DNA of 13,727 bases. It comes from JBEIUL01 sp044356865 (GTDB taxonomy: Bacteria; Planctomycetota; Phycisphaerae; Phycisphaerales; SM1A02). This document shows, in pieces, positions 1 to 5,887 of the stretch. How positions within the stretch are numbered: position 1 is the stretch's first letter; the number at the start of each line of letters is the position of its first letter. Location: assembly GCA_044356865.1 (NCBI GenBank), contig JBIKVN010000068.1, forward strand, positions 1 to 13,727, given 5' to 3'. Below the pieces are notes generated by a model. That model saw only the letters and a list, made by a program, of their open reading frames with translations. It made no database searches and had not been told where the DNA came from. Made by a program: the position numbers and the translations under genes.

Positions 1-1140
1 GAGCCTTCGCACATCACGGGCATCCTCAAGATCCTGCTGCAGATGAGCCTGGTGCTGGCCCACGGCAGCCGCAAGCGGGTGATTCGCGTGGGCCGCATCG
101 GGGGCCAGTACGCGAAGCCCCGGTCGAACCCGGTCGAGACCCGCGACGGCGTCACCCTGCCGGCCTATCGCGGCGACAACGTGAACCGGCCGGCCTTCTC
201 CGCCGCCGAGCGCCGGCATGATCCCGAGCTGCTGCTGCGGGGCCACGAGCGGAGCGCCCTGACCGTCAACTTCATCCGCGCCCTCGTCGACGGCGGCTTC
301 GGTGACTTGCACCACCCCGAGCACTGGGATCTCGAGTTCGTGCGGCACTCACCGCTGGCGAGCGACTACCGCCGGATCGTCGAGGGCATCGGCGAGAGCC
401 TGCGGTTCATGGAGACGCTGGCGGGCCGGAAGGTCGAGGCCCTGGATCCGATCGAGTTCCACACCAGCCACGAGGGCTTGCTGCTTGCCTACGAGCAGGC
501 CGTCACCCGCCAGGTGCCGCGCCGCGAGGGGTGGTACGACCTCTCGACGCATTTCCCGTGGATCGGGATGCGCACCGCCTCGCTCGAGAGCGCCCATGTC
601 GAGTTCTTCCGGGGCATTCGCAATCCCCTCGGCGTGAAGGTCGGGCCGGGGACGTCGCCGGAGGGGCTGGCGGAAGTCGTCGAGAGGTTGGATCCGGCCC
701 GCGAGCCCGGGCGGATCACGCTGATCCACCGTTTCGGCGCCCACGAGATCGGGCGGCACCTGCCGCCGCTGGTCGAGGCGGTCCGCCGCACGAGTCGCCC
801 GGTGCTCTGGTCGTGCGACCCGATGCACGGGAACACCGAGAGCGTCGTCGCGAACGGCCGCACGGTGAAGACGCGGAAGTTCGGGCACATCCTGGCCGAG
901 GTCGAGCAGGCCTTCGAGATCCATCGCGAGGCGGGAACCCAGCTTGGGGGGATCCACCTCGAGCTGACCGGCGAGAACGTGACCGAGTGCACCGGAGGGG
1001 CCCGCGGGCTCGGGGACGCCGACCTCTCGCGGACCTACCGATCGCAACTCGATCCGAGGCTGAACTACGAGCAGTCGCTGGAGCTCGCGATGCTGATCTC
1101 GCGAAGGCTCGGGGCTGGCCCGTCTAAAGAAGTCCGGTAA
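1..1140 (+). CDS. Class II 3-deoxy-7-phosphoheptulonate (DAHP) synthase, 3' part
   Basis: This enzyme condenses phosphoenolpyruvate with erythrose 4-phosphate to DAHP, the first step of the cytoplasmic shikimate pathway. The frame is open from base 1 (EPSHITGILKILLQ precedes the first Met), so the gene begins upstream; 379 residues are visible of a family that usually has about 440-470. Class II landmarks appear in order: GQYAKPR (PEP/phosphate site), SHEGLLLAYE, WIGMRT, GVKVGP, a metal-ligand His in DPMHGN (codon 826-828), Glu in LTGENVTEC (973-975) and Asp in DPRLNYEQSLELA (1051-1053). These match the Mn-binding His/Glu/Asp set known from the Mycobacterium tuberculosis enzyme; the fourth ligand, an N-terminal Cys, would lie outside the window. 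The C-terminus (LGAGPSKEVR) is intact and ends in TAA. Regulation cannot be judged because the N-terminal part is missing. The family call is secure; an aroG/aroF-type symbol is not assigned. Confidence 0.96.
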   Translation, partial: EPSHITGILKILLQMSLVLAHGSRKRVIRVGRIGGQYAKPRSNPVETRDGVTLPAYRGDNVNRPAFSAAERRHDPELLLRGHERSALTVNFIRALVDGGFGDLHHPEHWDLEFVRHSPLASDYRRIVEGIGESLRFMETLAGRKVEALDPIEFHTSHEGLLLAYEQAVTRQVPRREGWYDLSTHFPWIGMRTASLESAHVEFFRGIRNPLGVKVGPGTSPEGLAEVVERLDPAREPGRITLIHRFGAHEIGRHLPPLVEAVRRTSRPVLWSCDPMHGNTESVVANGRTVKTRKFGHILAEVEQAFEIHREAGTQLGGIHLELTGENVTECTGGARGLGDADLSRTYRSQLDPRLNYEQSLELAMLISRRLGAGPSKEVR

Positions 1141-1174
1141 CAAGAAGTTCGGAACCGGCAAGAAGTTTTTCCGG
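1127..1174 (+). repeat. Three-copy degenerate AAGAAGT…CGG repeat
   Basis: AAGAAGTCCGG (1127-1137), AAGAAGTTCGG (1142-1152) and AAGAAGTTTTTCCGG (1160-1174) follow each other at 15- and 18-base steps, spanning the DAHP synthase stop codon. The last copy also forms a weak inverted repeat, ACCGG (1154-1158) with CCGGT (1171-1175), whose loop contains five Ts. It could be a decayed tandem duplication of the 3' end or a weak terminator; the function is not known. Confidence 0.5.
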
Positions 1175-1201
1175 TGAAGGAGCACATGGCTCTACGCACA
1201 G

Positions 1202-1207
1202 TACCAT
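1202..1207 (+). promoter_or_regulatory. Probable -10 box of vapBC (TACCAT)
   Basis: TACCAT is identical to the hexamer in front of the gene at 2009 and one base from the TACAAT in front of the nuoG-like gene. A start of transcription about 7 bases downstream would fall near 1214, giving a leader of about 15 bases to the ATG at 1229. No convincing -35 hexamer is visible. Confidence 0.4.
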
Positions 1208-1216
1208 GCATGCATG
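1205..1216. promoter_or_regulatory. 12-bp perfect palindrome, candidate VapBC operator
   Basis: CATGCATGCATG is a perfect 12-bp palindrome in an otherwise very GC-rich region. It overlaps the last bases of the probable -10 box and the expected transcription start of vapBC. VapB antitoxins, alone or with VapC, commonly repress their own operon by binding a palindrome at the promoter, and this is the only strong candidate here. The role is inferred from position and symmetry. Confidence 0.45.
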
Positions 1217-1228
1217 TATGCTTTCAGC

Positions 1229-1582
1229 ATGGCCACCAAGACCATCTCTCTCGACCTCGTCGCCTACGAGTCTCTCTGTCGGCTTCGACGAGAGCCTCGC
1301 GAGTCGTTCTCCAAGGTCATCCGGCGCGTGGCGGAGACGCTCGGTGCCCGGTCCCCAGTTGCCGCCTCGGCTGCTGCCCCGGCTGCTGCCGCGGTTGGCT
1401 CCGCCCCGACCCGCCCCGTATTGGCTTCGCTCTTCTCCGAGGCTGAGCGGCTCTGGTTGCCACCCGACGAGGCGCTCGACCGGCTCGACCGTCATCAGGC
1501 GTCGCCGCGGCCGAGGCGAGATCCCCGTCGCGAGTCCCGTGAAGACTCCGGACACCCCGGAGGGACGGAGATCGACGCGTGA
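1229..1582 (+). CDS. vapB: VapB-type antitoxin (PF02697-like)
   Basis: This is the probable antitoxin of the VapC toxin encoded immediately downstream: it should bind and inhibit VapC and repress the operon. The 117-residue protein starts MATKTISLDLVAYESL and continues with RRVAETLG; the N-terminal pattern of TISL…YE.L followed by SFSKVIRR is typical of the VapB/DUF217 antitoxins, a short ribbon-helix-helix-like DNA-binding part. An Ala/Pro-rich linker follows (about residues 44-58), then an acidic/aromatic stretch, LFSEAERLWLPPDEALDRL, that could be the toxin-binding segment, and a charged tail. At 117 residues it is longer than most of the family (about 70-90), mainly because of the linker and tail. 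An in-frame ATG at 1214 would add MYAFS; 1229 is preferred because it gives the family's usual MATKTIS start. No Shine-Dalgarno sequence precedes either start. It shares GTGA with vapC. Confidence 0.8.
   Translation: MATKTISLDLVAYESLCRLRREPRESFSKVIRRVAETLGARSPVAASAAAPAAAAVGSAPTRPVLASLFSEAERLWLPPDEALDRLDRHQASPRPRRDPRRESREDSGHPGGTEIDA
1368..1391 (+). repeat. In-frame 12-bp tandem duplication in the vapB linker
   Basis: CGGCTGCTGCC occurs at 1368-1378 and again at 1380-1390, a 12-base period that keeps the reading frame and encodes part of the Ala-rich linker of the antitoxin. It looks like slippage or duplication that lengthened the linker without disrupting the protein. Confidence 0.6.
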
Positions 1583-1965
1583 TCCTCGACACGACGGTGC
1601 TGATCGATCTCGAGCGGGAAGTTCGCCGCCAGACGCCCGGTCGTGCCGCGAACGCCATCGAGCGGCACGCCGGGACGACCTTCGGCGTCAGTGCGGTCGC
1701 GGCCGCGGAACTCTCGGAAGGCTACGAGGATGCCGGTCGTCGCGCGTCGCTCCAGTTCCTGACCCACTTCGAGTTCCTTCCCGTCGATGACGAGACGGGC
1801 TGGATCTGGAGCCGGCTGAGTCGGCAGGCCCGGTCCGAGGGTCGCTCGCTCGGCGACAACGACCTGTGGATCGCGGCGACCGCAGCGCGCCATGTCCGTC
1901 CGCTGTTGACGCGAAACCCAAGGGATTTCGCGGGACTCCCCGGGGTGGTGGTGGTGACCTACTGA
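1579..1965 (+). CDS. vapC: VapC-type PIN-domain ribonuclease toxin
   Basis: This is a 128-residue PIN-domain protein, the expected toxin of a type II toxin-antitoxin pair; such enzymes are Mg-dependent RNases that cleave tRNA or rRNA. The acidic active-site residues are visible: D4 in MILDTTVLID, E44 in AAELSEGYE, D95 in GDNDLWIA (D93 is nearby) and D116 in TRNPRDF. The length is normal for the family and nothing is truncated, so it is probably active. The GTG start at 1579 overlaps the vapB stop codon (GTGA), with GGAG at 1567-1570 eight bases upstream, which indicates translational coupling and favours excess antitoxin. The protein ends VVVVTY, and the next gene begins 43 bases later behind its own promoter. 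The family is clear; the RNA target cannot be read from the sequence. Confidence 0.9.
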   Translation: MILDTTVLIDLEREVRRQTPGRAANAIERHAGTTFGVSAVAAAELSEGYEDAGRRASLQFLTHFEFLPVDDETGWIWSRLSRQARSEGRSLGDNDLWIAATAARHVRPLLTRNPRDFAGLPGVVVVTY

Positions 1966-1979
1966 GCGGTCGGGACCGC
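1966..1979. promoter_or_regulatory. Inverted repeat directly after the vapC stop
   Basis: GCGGTC-GG-GACCGC begins at the base after the vapC TGA and covers the -35 zone of the promoter at 1991-1998. As RNA it can form a 5-bp stem with a CGGG loop. No T-tract follows. It could be an operator, a compact terminator, or both. Confidence 0.35.
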
Positions 1980-1990
1980 GGAACTCGCCT

Positions 1991-1998
1991 GCTACCAT
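1991..1998 (+). promoter_or_regulatory. Probable extended -10 element (GCTACCAT) of the ketosynthase unit
   Basis: GCTACCAT ends 10 bases before the ATG at 2009. Transcription starting about 7 bases after the box would give a leader of only a few bases, i.e. a nearly leaderless mRNA, which fits the absence of any Shine-Dalgarno sequence there. The same GCTAC-AT form precedes the nuoG-like gene (13432-13439). Confidence 0.5.
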
Positions 1999-2008
1999 TC
2001 CCGCCCCC

Positions 2009-3385
2009 ATGCCCCGTCCTGCGTCCGCGGCCCGCTCCATCGTCCTGACCGGTCTCGGGCCGATCTCCGCCTTCGGGGTCGGCATCGACCCGCTCTGGGC
2101 GGCGATGTGCGAGGGCCGCTCGGCGATCGCCCCCATCAAGCGATGGGACGCCTCAGGCTTCCCGAGCTGCGCCGGGGCCGAGCTGGCCGACGAGCTCTAC
2201 GACGTGAAGACCGCGGTGCCGAAGAGCTACCGGAAGGCGACGAAGGTCATGGCCCGCGACATCGAGCTCGCGGTGGGGGCCGCCGCCGAGGCGATCCGCT
2301 CGGCCGGGCTGGTCACCCGCGGCACCGCCGAGGGGGCGACGCCCACCATCGTTCCCGATCGCATGGGCTGCCACATCGGGGCGGGCCTGATCGCGGCGGA
2401 ACTCGACGAGCTGACCGGCGCGATGTGGGCGAGCCGCCGCGACGACCCGGCGACCCCGGGGGACCTCGGCGTCGATCTTGGCCACTGGGGCAACCAAGGG
2501 ATGGAGAACCTGACGCCGCTCTGGCTGCTCAAGTACCTCCCGAACATGCTCGCCTGCCACGTGACGATCATCCACGATTGCCAGGGGCCGTCCAACACCA
2601 TCACCTGCGCCGACGCAAGCGCCCTGCTCAGCCTCGGAGAGTCGCGGCGGGTGATCGAGCGGGGCGACGCCGACGCGTGCCTGTCGGGCGGGGCCGAGAG
2701 CCGCATCAACCACATGGGCATGCTGCGGCAGACCTTCGCGGGTCGGGTGGCGCCGGCTCCGGCCGGCGTCGATCCGGCGACGGTCGTGAAGCCGTTCGCC
2801 CCCGACGCGAAGGGCAGCGCGATCGGCGAGGGGGGCGGCATCGTCGTGCTCGAGGCCGAGGAGACCGCAACCGCCCGCGGAGCCCGGAAGCTTGCCCGGC
2901 TCATCGGCTTCGGCGCCAGCCAGTGCTTCCCGCATGATCCGTTCGCGGCCGACCTTTCGGGCTGCGGCGACGACATCGCCGAAGCCGTTCGGGTCGCCCT
3001 CGACGACGCCGGCGTCTCCGCCTCCGACCTCCACGCGATCGTCCCGACCGGCACCGGGATTCCCGGCGTCGATGCGGGCGAGGCCGCGGCGATCCGCCAG
3101 ATCTTCGAGTCGCGGGCCGCCACCATCCCGATCGTGCAGGTCACGCCGTTCGTCGGCCTCTGCGGCGCCGGCAGCGGGGCCCTCTCGGTCGCGATCGCGA
3201 CCCGCTGCCTGCTCGAGCAGAGGCTTCCCGCCCGGATCAACACCGCCGGCTGCACGTGGCTCGACGCGAACGCCGCACCGGCCCGCGCCGCCAAGCTCGA
3301 CCGCATCCTCGTCCTGAGCACCAGCCTCGGCGGGCAGGTCGCCGCCGCGGTGCTCGAGCGGACCGGAAGCGGGACGGGAGCCTGA
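2009..3385 (+). CDS. Catalytically degenerate ketosynthase-fold protein (KSβ / chain-length-factor-like)
   Basis: The 458-residue protein has the full thiolase-fold length of FabF-type 3-ketoacyl-ACP synthases, with recognisable landmarks: VLTGLGPISAFG at the N-terminus, a NMLACH.TI strand, GPS, then GDADACLSGG and AIGEGGGIVVLE. Aligned by eye with FabF, the three catalytic positions are all changed. The nucleophile Cys of TAC-[TS]-S is Asp202 (in TCADAS, with a Cys two residues early at 200), the His of HGT-T is Thr347 (PTGTGIPG), and the KS-TGH segment reads TPFVGL, giving Thr379 for Lys and Leu384 for His. It should therefore not condense acyl chains. Loss of the catalytic residues next to an intact partner is the hallmark of the KSβ/CLF subunits of type II polyketide and aryl-polyene systems, where Cys is usually Gln. 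The intact ketosynthase starts 2 bp downstream, so a heterodimer is the likely state. The gene is not broken: the frame is clean and length normal. Confidence 0.8.
   Translation: MPRPASAARSIVLTGLGPISAFGVGIDPLWAAMCEGRSAIAPIKRWDASGFPSCAGAELADELYDVKTAVPKSYRKATKVMARDIELAVGAAAEAIRSAGLVTRGTAEGATPTIVPDRMGCHIGAGLIAAELDELTGAMWASRRDDPATPGDLGVDLGHWGNQGMENLTPLWLLKYLPNMLACHVTIIHDCQGPSNTITCADASALLSLGESRRVIERGDADACLSGGAESRINHMGMLRQTFAGRVAPAPAGVDPATVVKPFAPDAKGSAIGEGGGIVVLEAEETATARGARKLARLIGFGASQCFPHDPFAADLSGCGDDIAEAVRVALDDAGVSASDLHAIVPTGTGIPGVDAGEAAAIRQIFESRAATIPIVQVTPFVGLCGAGSGALSVAIATRCLLEQRLPARINTAGCTWLDANAAPARAAKLDRILVLSTSLGGQVAAAVLERTGSGTGA
3377..3380 (+). promoter_or_regulatory. Ribosome binding site of the active ketosynthase
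   Basis: GGAG lies seven bases before the ATG at 3388, inside the last codons of the upstream gene. It supports 3388 over the in-frame ATG at 3256. Confidence 0.6.
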
Positions 3386-3387
3386 CC

Positions 3388-4710
3388 ATGGCGAACGCCC
3401 CCCGCATCGTCATCACCGGCATGGGCTGGGTCACGCCGCTCGGCCACGACATCGCCACGGTCTGGGGCCGCCTCATGCGGTCGGAGACCGGCATGTCGCC
3501 GATCGAACGCTTCGACGCCCGCACCTTCCCGACGACCTTCGCCTCGCAGGTGAAGGACTTTGACGTGCGGAAGTTCGTCCGCGATCCCGCGGTGCACGAG
3601 ACCGCCGGCCCGAACACCCGCTTCGCCCTCGGCGCGGCGCGGCAGGCGTGGATGCAGGCGGGCCTCGACGCCTTCAAGGGCCTGAACCTGCGTCGCGTCG
3701 GCGTGTATCTCGGCGCGGGCGAAGGCGTCCTCGACTTCGACAACTACATGGCGGCGAACCTCGCGGGCTGGAATCCCGAGACGAGTTCGCTCGACGGCAA
3801 GAAATGGGCCGCCACCGCACTGCGGCGGATGTCGCCCGCCCGCGAGATCGAGCAGGAGCCGAACCTGCCCGCGACGCATCTGGCCCGCGAGTTCGGCTTC
3901 CGCGGACCGACCTACAACTGCCTGACCGCCTGTGCCGCCAGCACCCAGGCGATCGGCGAGGCGTTCAGCCTCTTGCGCCGCGGCGACGCCGACGTGATGC
4001 TCTCGGGCGGCACGCACACCATGATCCACGTGCTCGGCGTGACCGGCTTCAACCGGCTCACGGCGCTCAGCACGAGCAAGGGCGACCCGAAGAAGGCGAG
4101 CAAGCCGTTCAGCCGCGACCGCGACGGCTTCGTGATGGGCGAGGGCTCGGGCATGCTCGTCCTCGAGACGCTCGATCACGCGAAGGCCCGCGGGGCGACG
4201 CCGGTCGCCGAGCTGGTCGGCTACGGCTCGAGCGCCGACGCCTTCCGGATCACCGACATCCAGCCCGAGGGCCGCGGGGCCGCGGCGGCGATGGGCATGG
4301 CGCTGCGGCAGGCCGGCATCGACCCGCACGGCCTCCGCGCCGACGGCCGCCCGCCGATCGACTACATCTCGGCCCACGGAACCGGCACGAAGGAGAACGA
4401 CTCGATCGAGACGCTTGCGGTCAAGCGAGTCTTCGGCGAGCTCGCCCCGAGGATCCCGATGAGCTCGGTGAAGAGCATGCTCGGGCACCTCATCGCCGCG
4501 GCGGGGGCGGTTGAGCTCATCACCTGCGTCCTCGCGATCGAGCACGGCATGCTGCCGCCGACCGCGAACCTGAACGAGCCCGATCCCGAGCTCGACCTTG
4601 ACTACGTGCCGAACGCGGCGCGGGCCGCGAAGGTCGACACCTGCCTCTCGAACTCGTTCGGATTCGGCGGGCAGAACGACACGCTCGTGGTGTCGAGGTT
4701 CCGCGGATGA
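3388..4710 (+). CDS. Beta-ketoacyl-[ACP] synthase, FabF/KSα type
   Basis: This is a 440-residue condensing enzyme that should catalyse decarboxylative Claisen condensation of an acyl thioester with malonyl-ACP. The whole Cys-His-His set is present: C182 in LTACAAS, H330 in SAHGTGTKEND, and K362 and H367 in KSMLGHLIAAAGAVE. Other landmarks are RIVITGMGWVTPLG at the N-terminus, GDADVMLSGG, KPFSRDRDGFVMGEGSG and the C-terminal SNSFGFGGQNDTLVV. It begins 2 bp after the catalytically dead paralogue and overlaps the next gene by ATGA, so the three are almost certainly one transcript. The start at 3388 has an RBS and begins exactly where family similarity begins. No ACP, malonyl transferase or ketoreductase is in the window, so housekeeping fatty acid synthesis and a specialised polyketide or polyene role cannot be separated directly. 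The paired dead subunit favours a specialised product. Confidence 0.93.
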   Translation: MANAPRIVITGMGWVTPLGHDIATVWGRLMRSETGMSPIERFDARTFPTTFASQVKDFDVRKFVRDPAVHETAGPNTRFALGAARQAWMQAGLDAFKGLNLRRVGVYLGAGEGVLDFDNYMAANLAGWNPETSSLDGKKWAATALRRMSPAREIEQEPNLPATHLAREFGFRGPTYNCLTACAASTQAIGEAFSLLRRGDADVMLSGGTHTMIHVLGVTGFNRLTALSTSKGDPKKASKPFSRDRDGFVMGEGSGMLVLETLDHAKARGATPVAELVGYGSSADAFRITDIQPEGRGAAAAMGMALRQAGIDPHGLRADGRPPIDYISAHGTGTKENDSIETLAVKRVFGELAPRIPMSSVKSMLGHLIAAAGAVELITCVLAIEHGMLPPTANLNEPDPELDLDYVPNAARAAKVDTCLSNSFGFGGQNDTLVVSRFRG

Positions 4711-5387
4711 GACCGGCGGGGCGGCCGGGCCGGCGATGCGTCCGGCTCGCGATCGTCGCGATCCTCGTCCTGATTCCGCTCTCGCTCTTCCTGCTCGTCG
4801 CGATCCCGCCGTCGGGCTGGTCGCCGGTGCCCGCCGATCCCGCCGCCGCCGAGGTGCGTGGCGAGGCGCTCGAGCACTTCCTCTCGGCCGAGTTCTCAAG
4901 GGTCCGCCCCGACGACGCCCCGTGGGCGATCCGGCTGCGCGAGGACGACGTGAACGCCTGGATCGCGACGCGGCTGCCGAAGTGGGAAGCGAACGCGGGG
5001 AACCCGCCGCCGCCCGCCGCCGAGGTCCGGTTCCGCGCGGGCGAGGTGCGCCTGCGGATCGCCCTCGCTGGGTTCGGCGTCGATCCGGTGCTCGAGGCGG
5101 GGGTGGCGCCCGCGGTCGTCGACGGCCCGGGCGGCACGGCCCTCGCGCTCCGGCTGAGGTCGCTCTCGCTCGGAAGCCTTCCGCTGCCGCGGGTCGGTGC
5201 GTCGCTCATCTCGGCGTCGCTGCGTGCCGCCGGCCTGCGAGCCGCGACGCCTTCGGCCGTCTCGACGGTCACCGAGGACCGCTTCACCGTCGACTACGGG
5301 CTCTCCGACGGCCGCACCGTCCGCCTCGACGCGATCGCGGTCGAGGCGGATGGCCTGGTGCTCGAGTTCCGCACGCTGCCGCGATGA
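4707..5387 (+). CDS. Membrane-anchored protein of unknown function, ketosynthase unit
   Basis: This 226-residue protein has an Arg-rich N-terminus (MRPAGRPGRR), one hydrophobic segment at about residues 12-33 and no further membrane segment, so it is probably anchored in the membrane with the rest outside the cytoplasm. The outside part has LREDDVNAWI (77-86), a run of short alternating beta-like stretches (EVRFRAGEVRLRIALAG) and SLSLGSLPLPR (142-152). This arrangement of anchor, then a [ED]DVNAW element, then beta strands ending in LPLP, loosely recalls the YpmS/DUF2140 family, but the match is by eye and weak. The ATG overlaps the ketosynthase stop (ATGA), which places it in the same operon and suggests translational coupling. 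It ends 7 bp from the convergent mscL stop. No catalytic motif is recognised; a role in handling or exporting a lipid product is only a guess from context. Confidence 0.8.
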   Translation: MRPAGRPGRRCVRLAIVAILVLIPLSLFLLVAIPPSGWSPVPADPAAAEVRGEALEHFLSAEFSRVRPDDAPWAIRLREDDVNAWIATRLPKWEANAGNPPPPAAEVRFRAGEVRLRIALAGFGVDPVLEAGVAPAVVDGPGGTALALRLRSLSLGSLPLPRVGASLISASLRAAGLRAATPSAVSTVTEDRFTVDYGLSDGRTVRLDAIAVEADGLVLEFRTLPR

Positions 5388-5394
5388 GCGGCGG

Positions 5395-5760
5395 TCACTT
5401 GTTCCCGACGCCCGGGATGCCGCCCGGCAGCCGAGCGCTCAGGATCTTGTTCATCACCTTGAGCATGATGAAGACCGCGAACGCCACGATCAGGAACTCG
5501 ATCACCACGTTCAGGAAGTTCCCGTAGCGGATCGCCACCTCGGGCACCGGCGGGGTTGCCGCCGGGTCGGCCGACTGGATCACCAGCTGCAGGTTCTTGA
5601 AGTCGACGCCGCCGATGGCCACGCCGAGCGGCGGCATGATGATGTCCTGCACGATGCTGTTCACGATCTTCGTGAACGCCGCGCCGACGATGATGCCGAC
5701 CGCCATGTCGAGGGCGTTGCCCTTGACCGCGAACTCCTTGAATTCCTTGAGAAGGCCCAT
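5395..5760 (-). CDS. mscL: Large-conductance mechanosensitive channel MscL
   Basis: MscL is a pentameric inner-membrane channel that opens under membrane tension to release solutes on hypo-osmotic shock. The 121-residue protein shows the family order: the amphipathic N-terminal helix GLLKEFKEFAVKGN, TM1 with GIIVGAAFTKIV (about 17-46) and the MPPLG turn, GGVDFKNL, a periplasmic loop with ADPAATPP, and TM2 (about 82-106, FLIVAFAVFIMLKVMNKI). The C-terminus stops at LPGGIPGVGNK, so most of the cytoplasmic helix bundle of the 136-residue E. coli protein is absent; that part is not needed for gating in E. coli. The start has an AAGGA RBS (5768-5772) at 7 bases. A TTGCGC-N17-CATAAT promoter lies upstream, so it is probably transcribed independently of the gene behind it. 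It is convergent with the ketosynthase unit. Confidence 0.97.
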   Translation of the reverse strand: MGLLKEFKEFAVKGNALDMAVGIIVGAAFTKIVNSIVQDIIMPPLGVAIGGVDFKNLQLVIQSADPAATPPVPEVAIRYGNFLNVVIEFLIVAFAVFIMLKVMNKILSARLPGGIPGVGNK

Positions 5761-5767
5761 GCGTGGT

Positions 5768-5772
5768 TCCTT
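5768..5772 (-). promoter_or_regulatory. Ribosome binding site of mscL
   Basis: On the minus strand AAGGA lies seven bases before the mscL ATG. Confidence 0.65.
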
Positions 5773-5828
5773 GGGATGAGGGGACCGATCCGGCTCGCCG
5801 GCTTTCCCCCGGGAATGAGACGGGGCGG

Positions 5829-5857
5829 ATTATGCACGAAGATCGCGTGCAGCGCAA
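5829..5857 (-). promoter_or_regulatory. Sigma70-type promoter of mscL
   Basis: Reading the minus strand, TTGCGC (5857-5852) and CATAAT (5834-5829) are separated by exactly 17 bases, the best classical promoter in the window. The predicted start near 5822 leaves a leader of about 60 bases before mscL. It lies in the 127-bp gap after the ATP-grasp gene. Confidence 0.65.
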
Positions 5858-5887
5858 GGGCTTCCGGTCGGCGATCGGGCGCCAGGA

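Noticed and set aside
1174..1446. Short + strand frame with AAGGAG (1177-1182) before an ATG at 1186
   Set aside because: Spacing of three bases is too short and the product resembles no protein; it is out of frame with vapB, which has clear family sequence.
3256..3387. Upstream in-frame ATG for the active ketosynthase
   Set aside because: The added 44 residues are Arg-rich out-of-frame translation of the preceding gene; family similarity and the RBS both point to 3388.
2227..4899. Minus-strand open frame of 890 codons opposite the two ketosynthases
   Set aside because: Shadow of two genes with clear family motifs; low-complexity Arg/Ala translation and no RBS.
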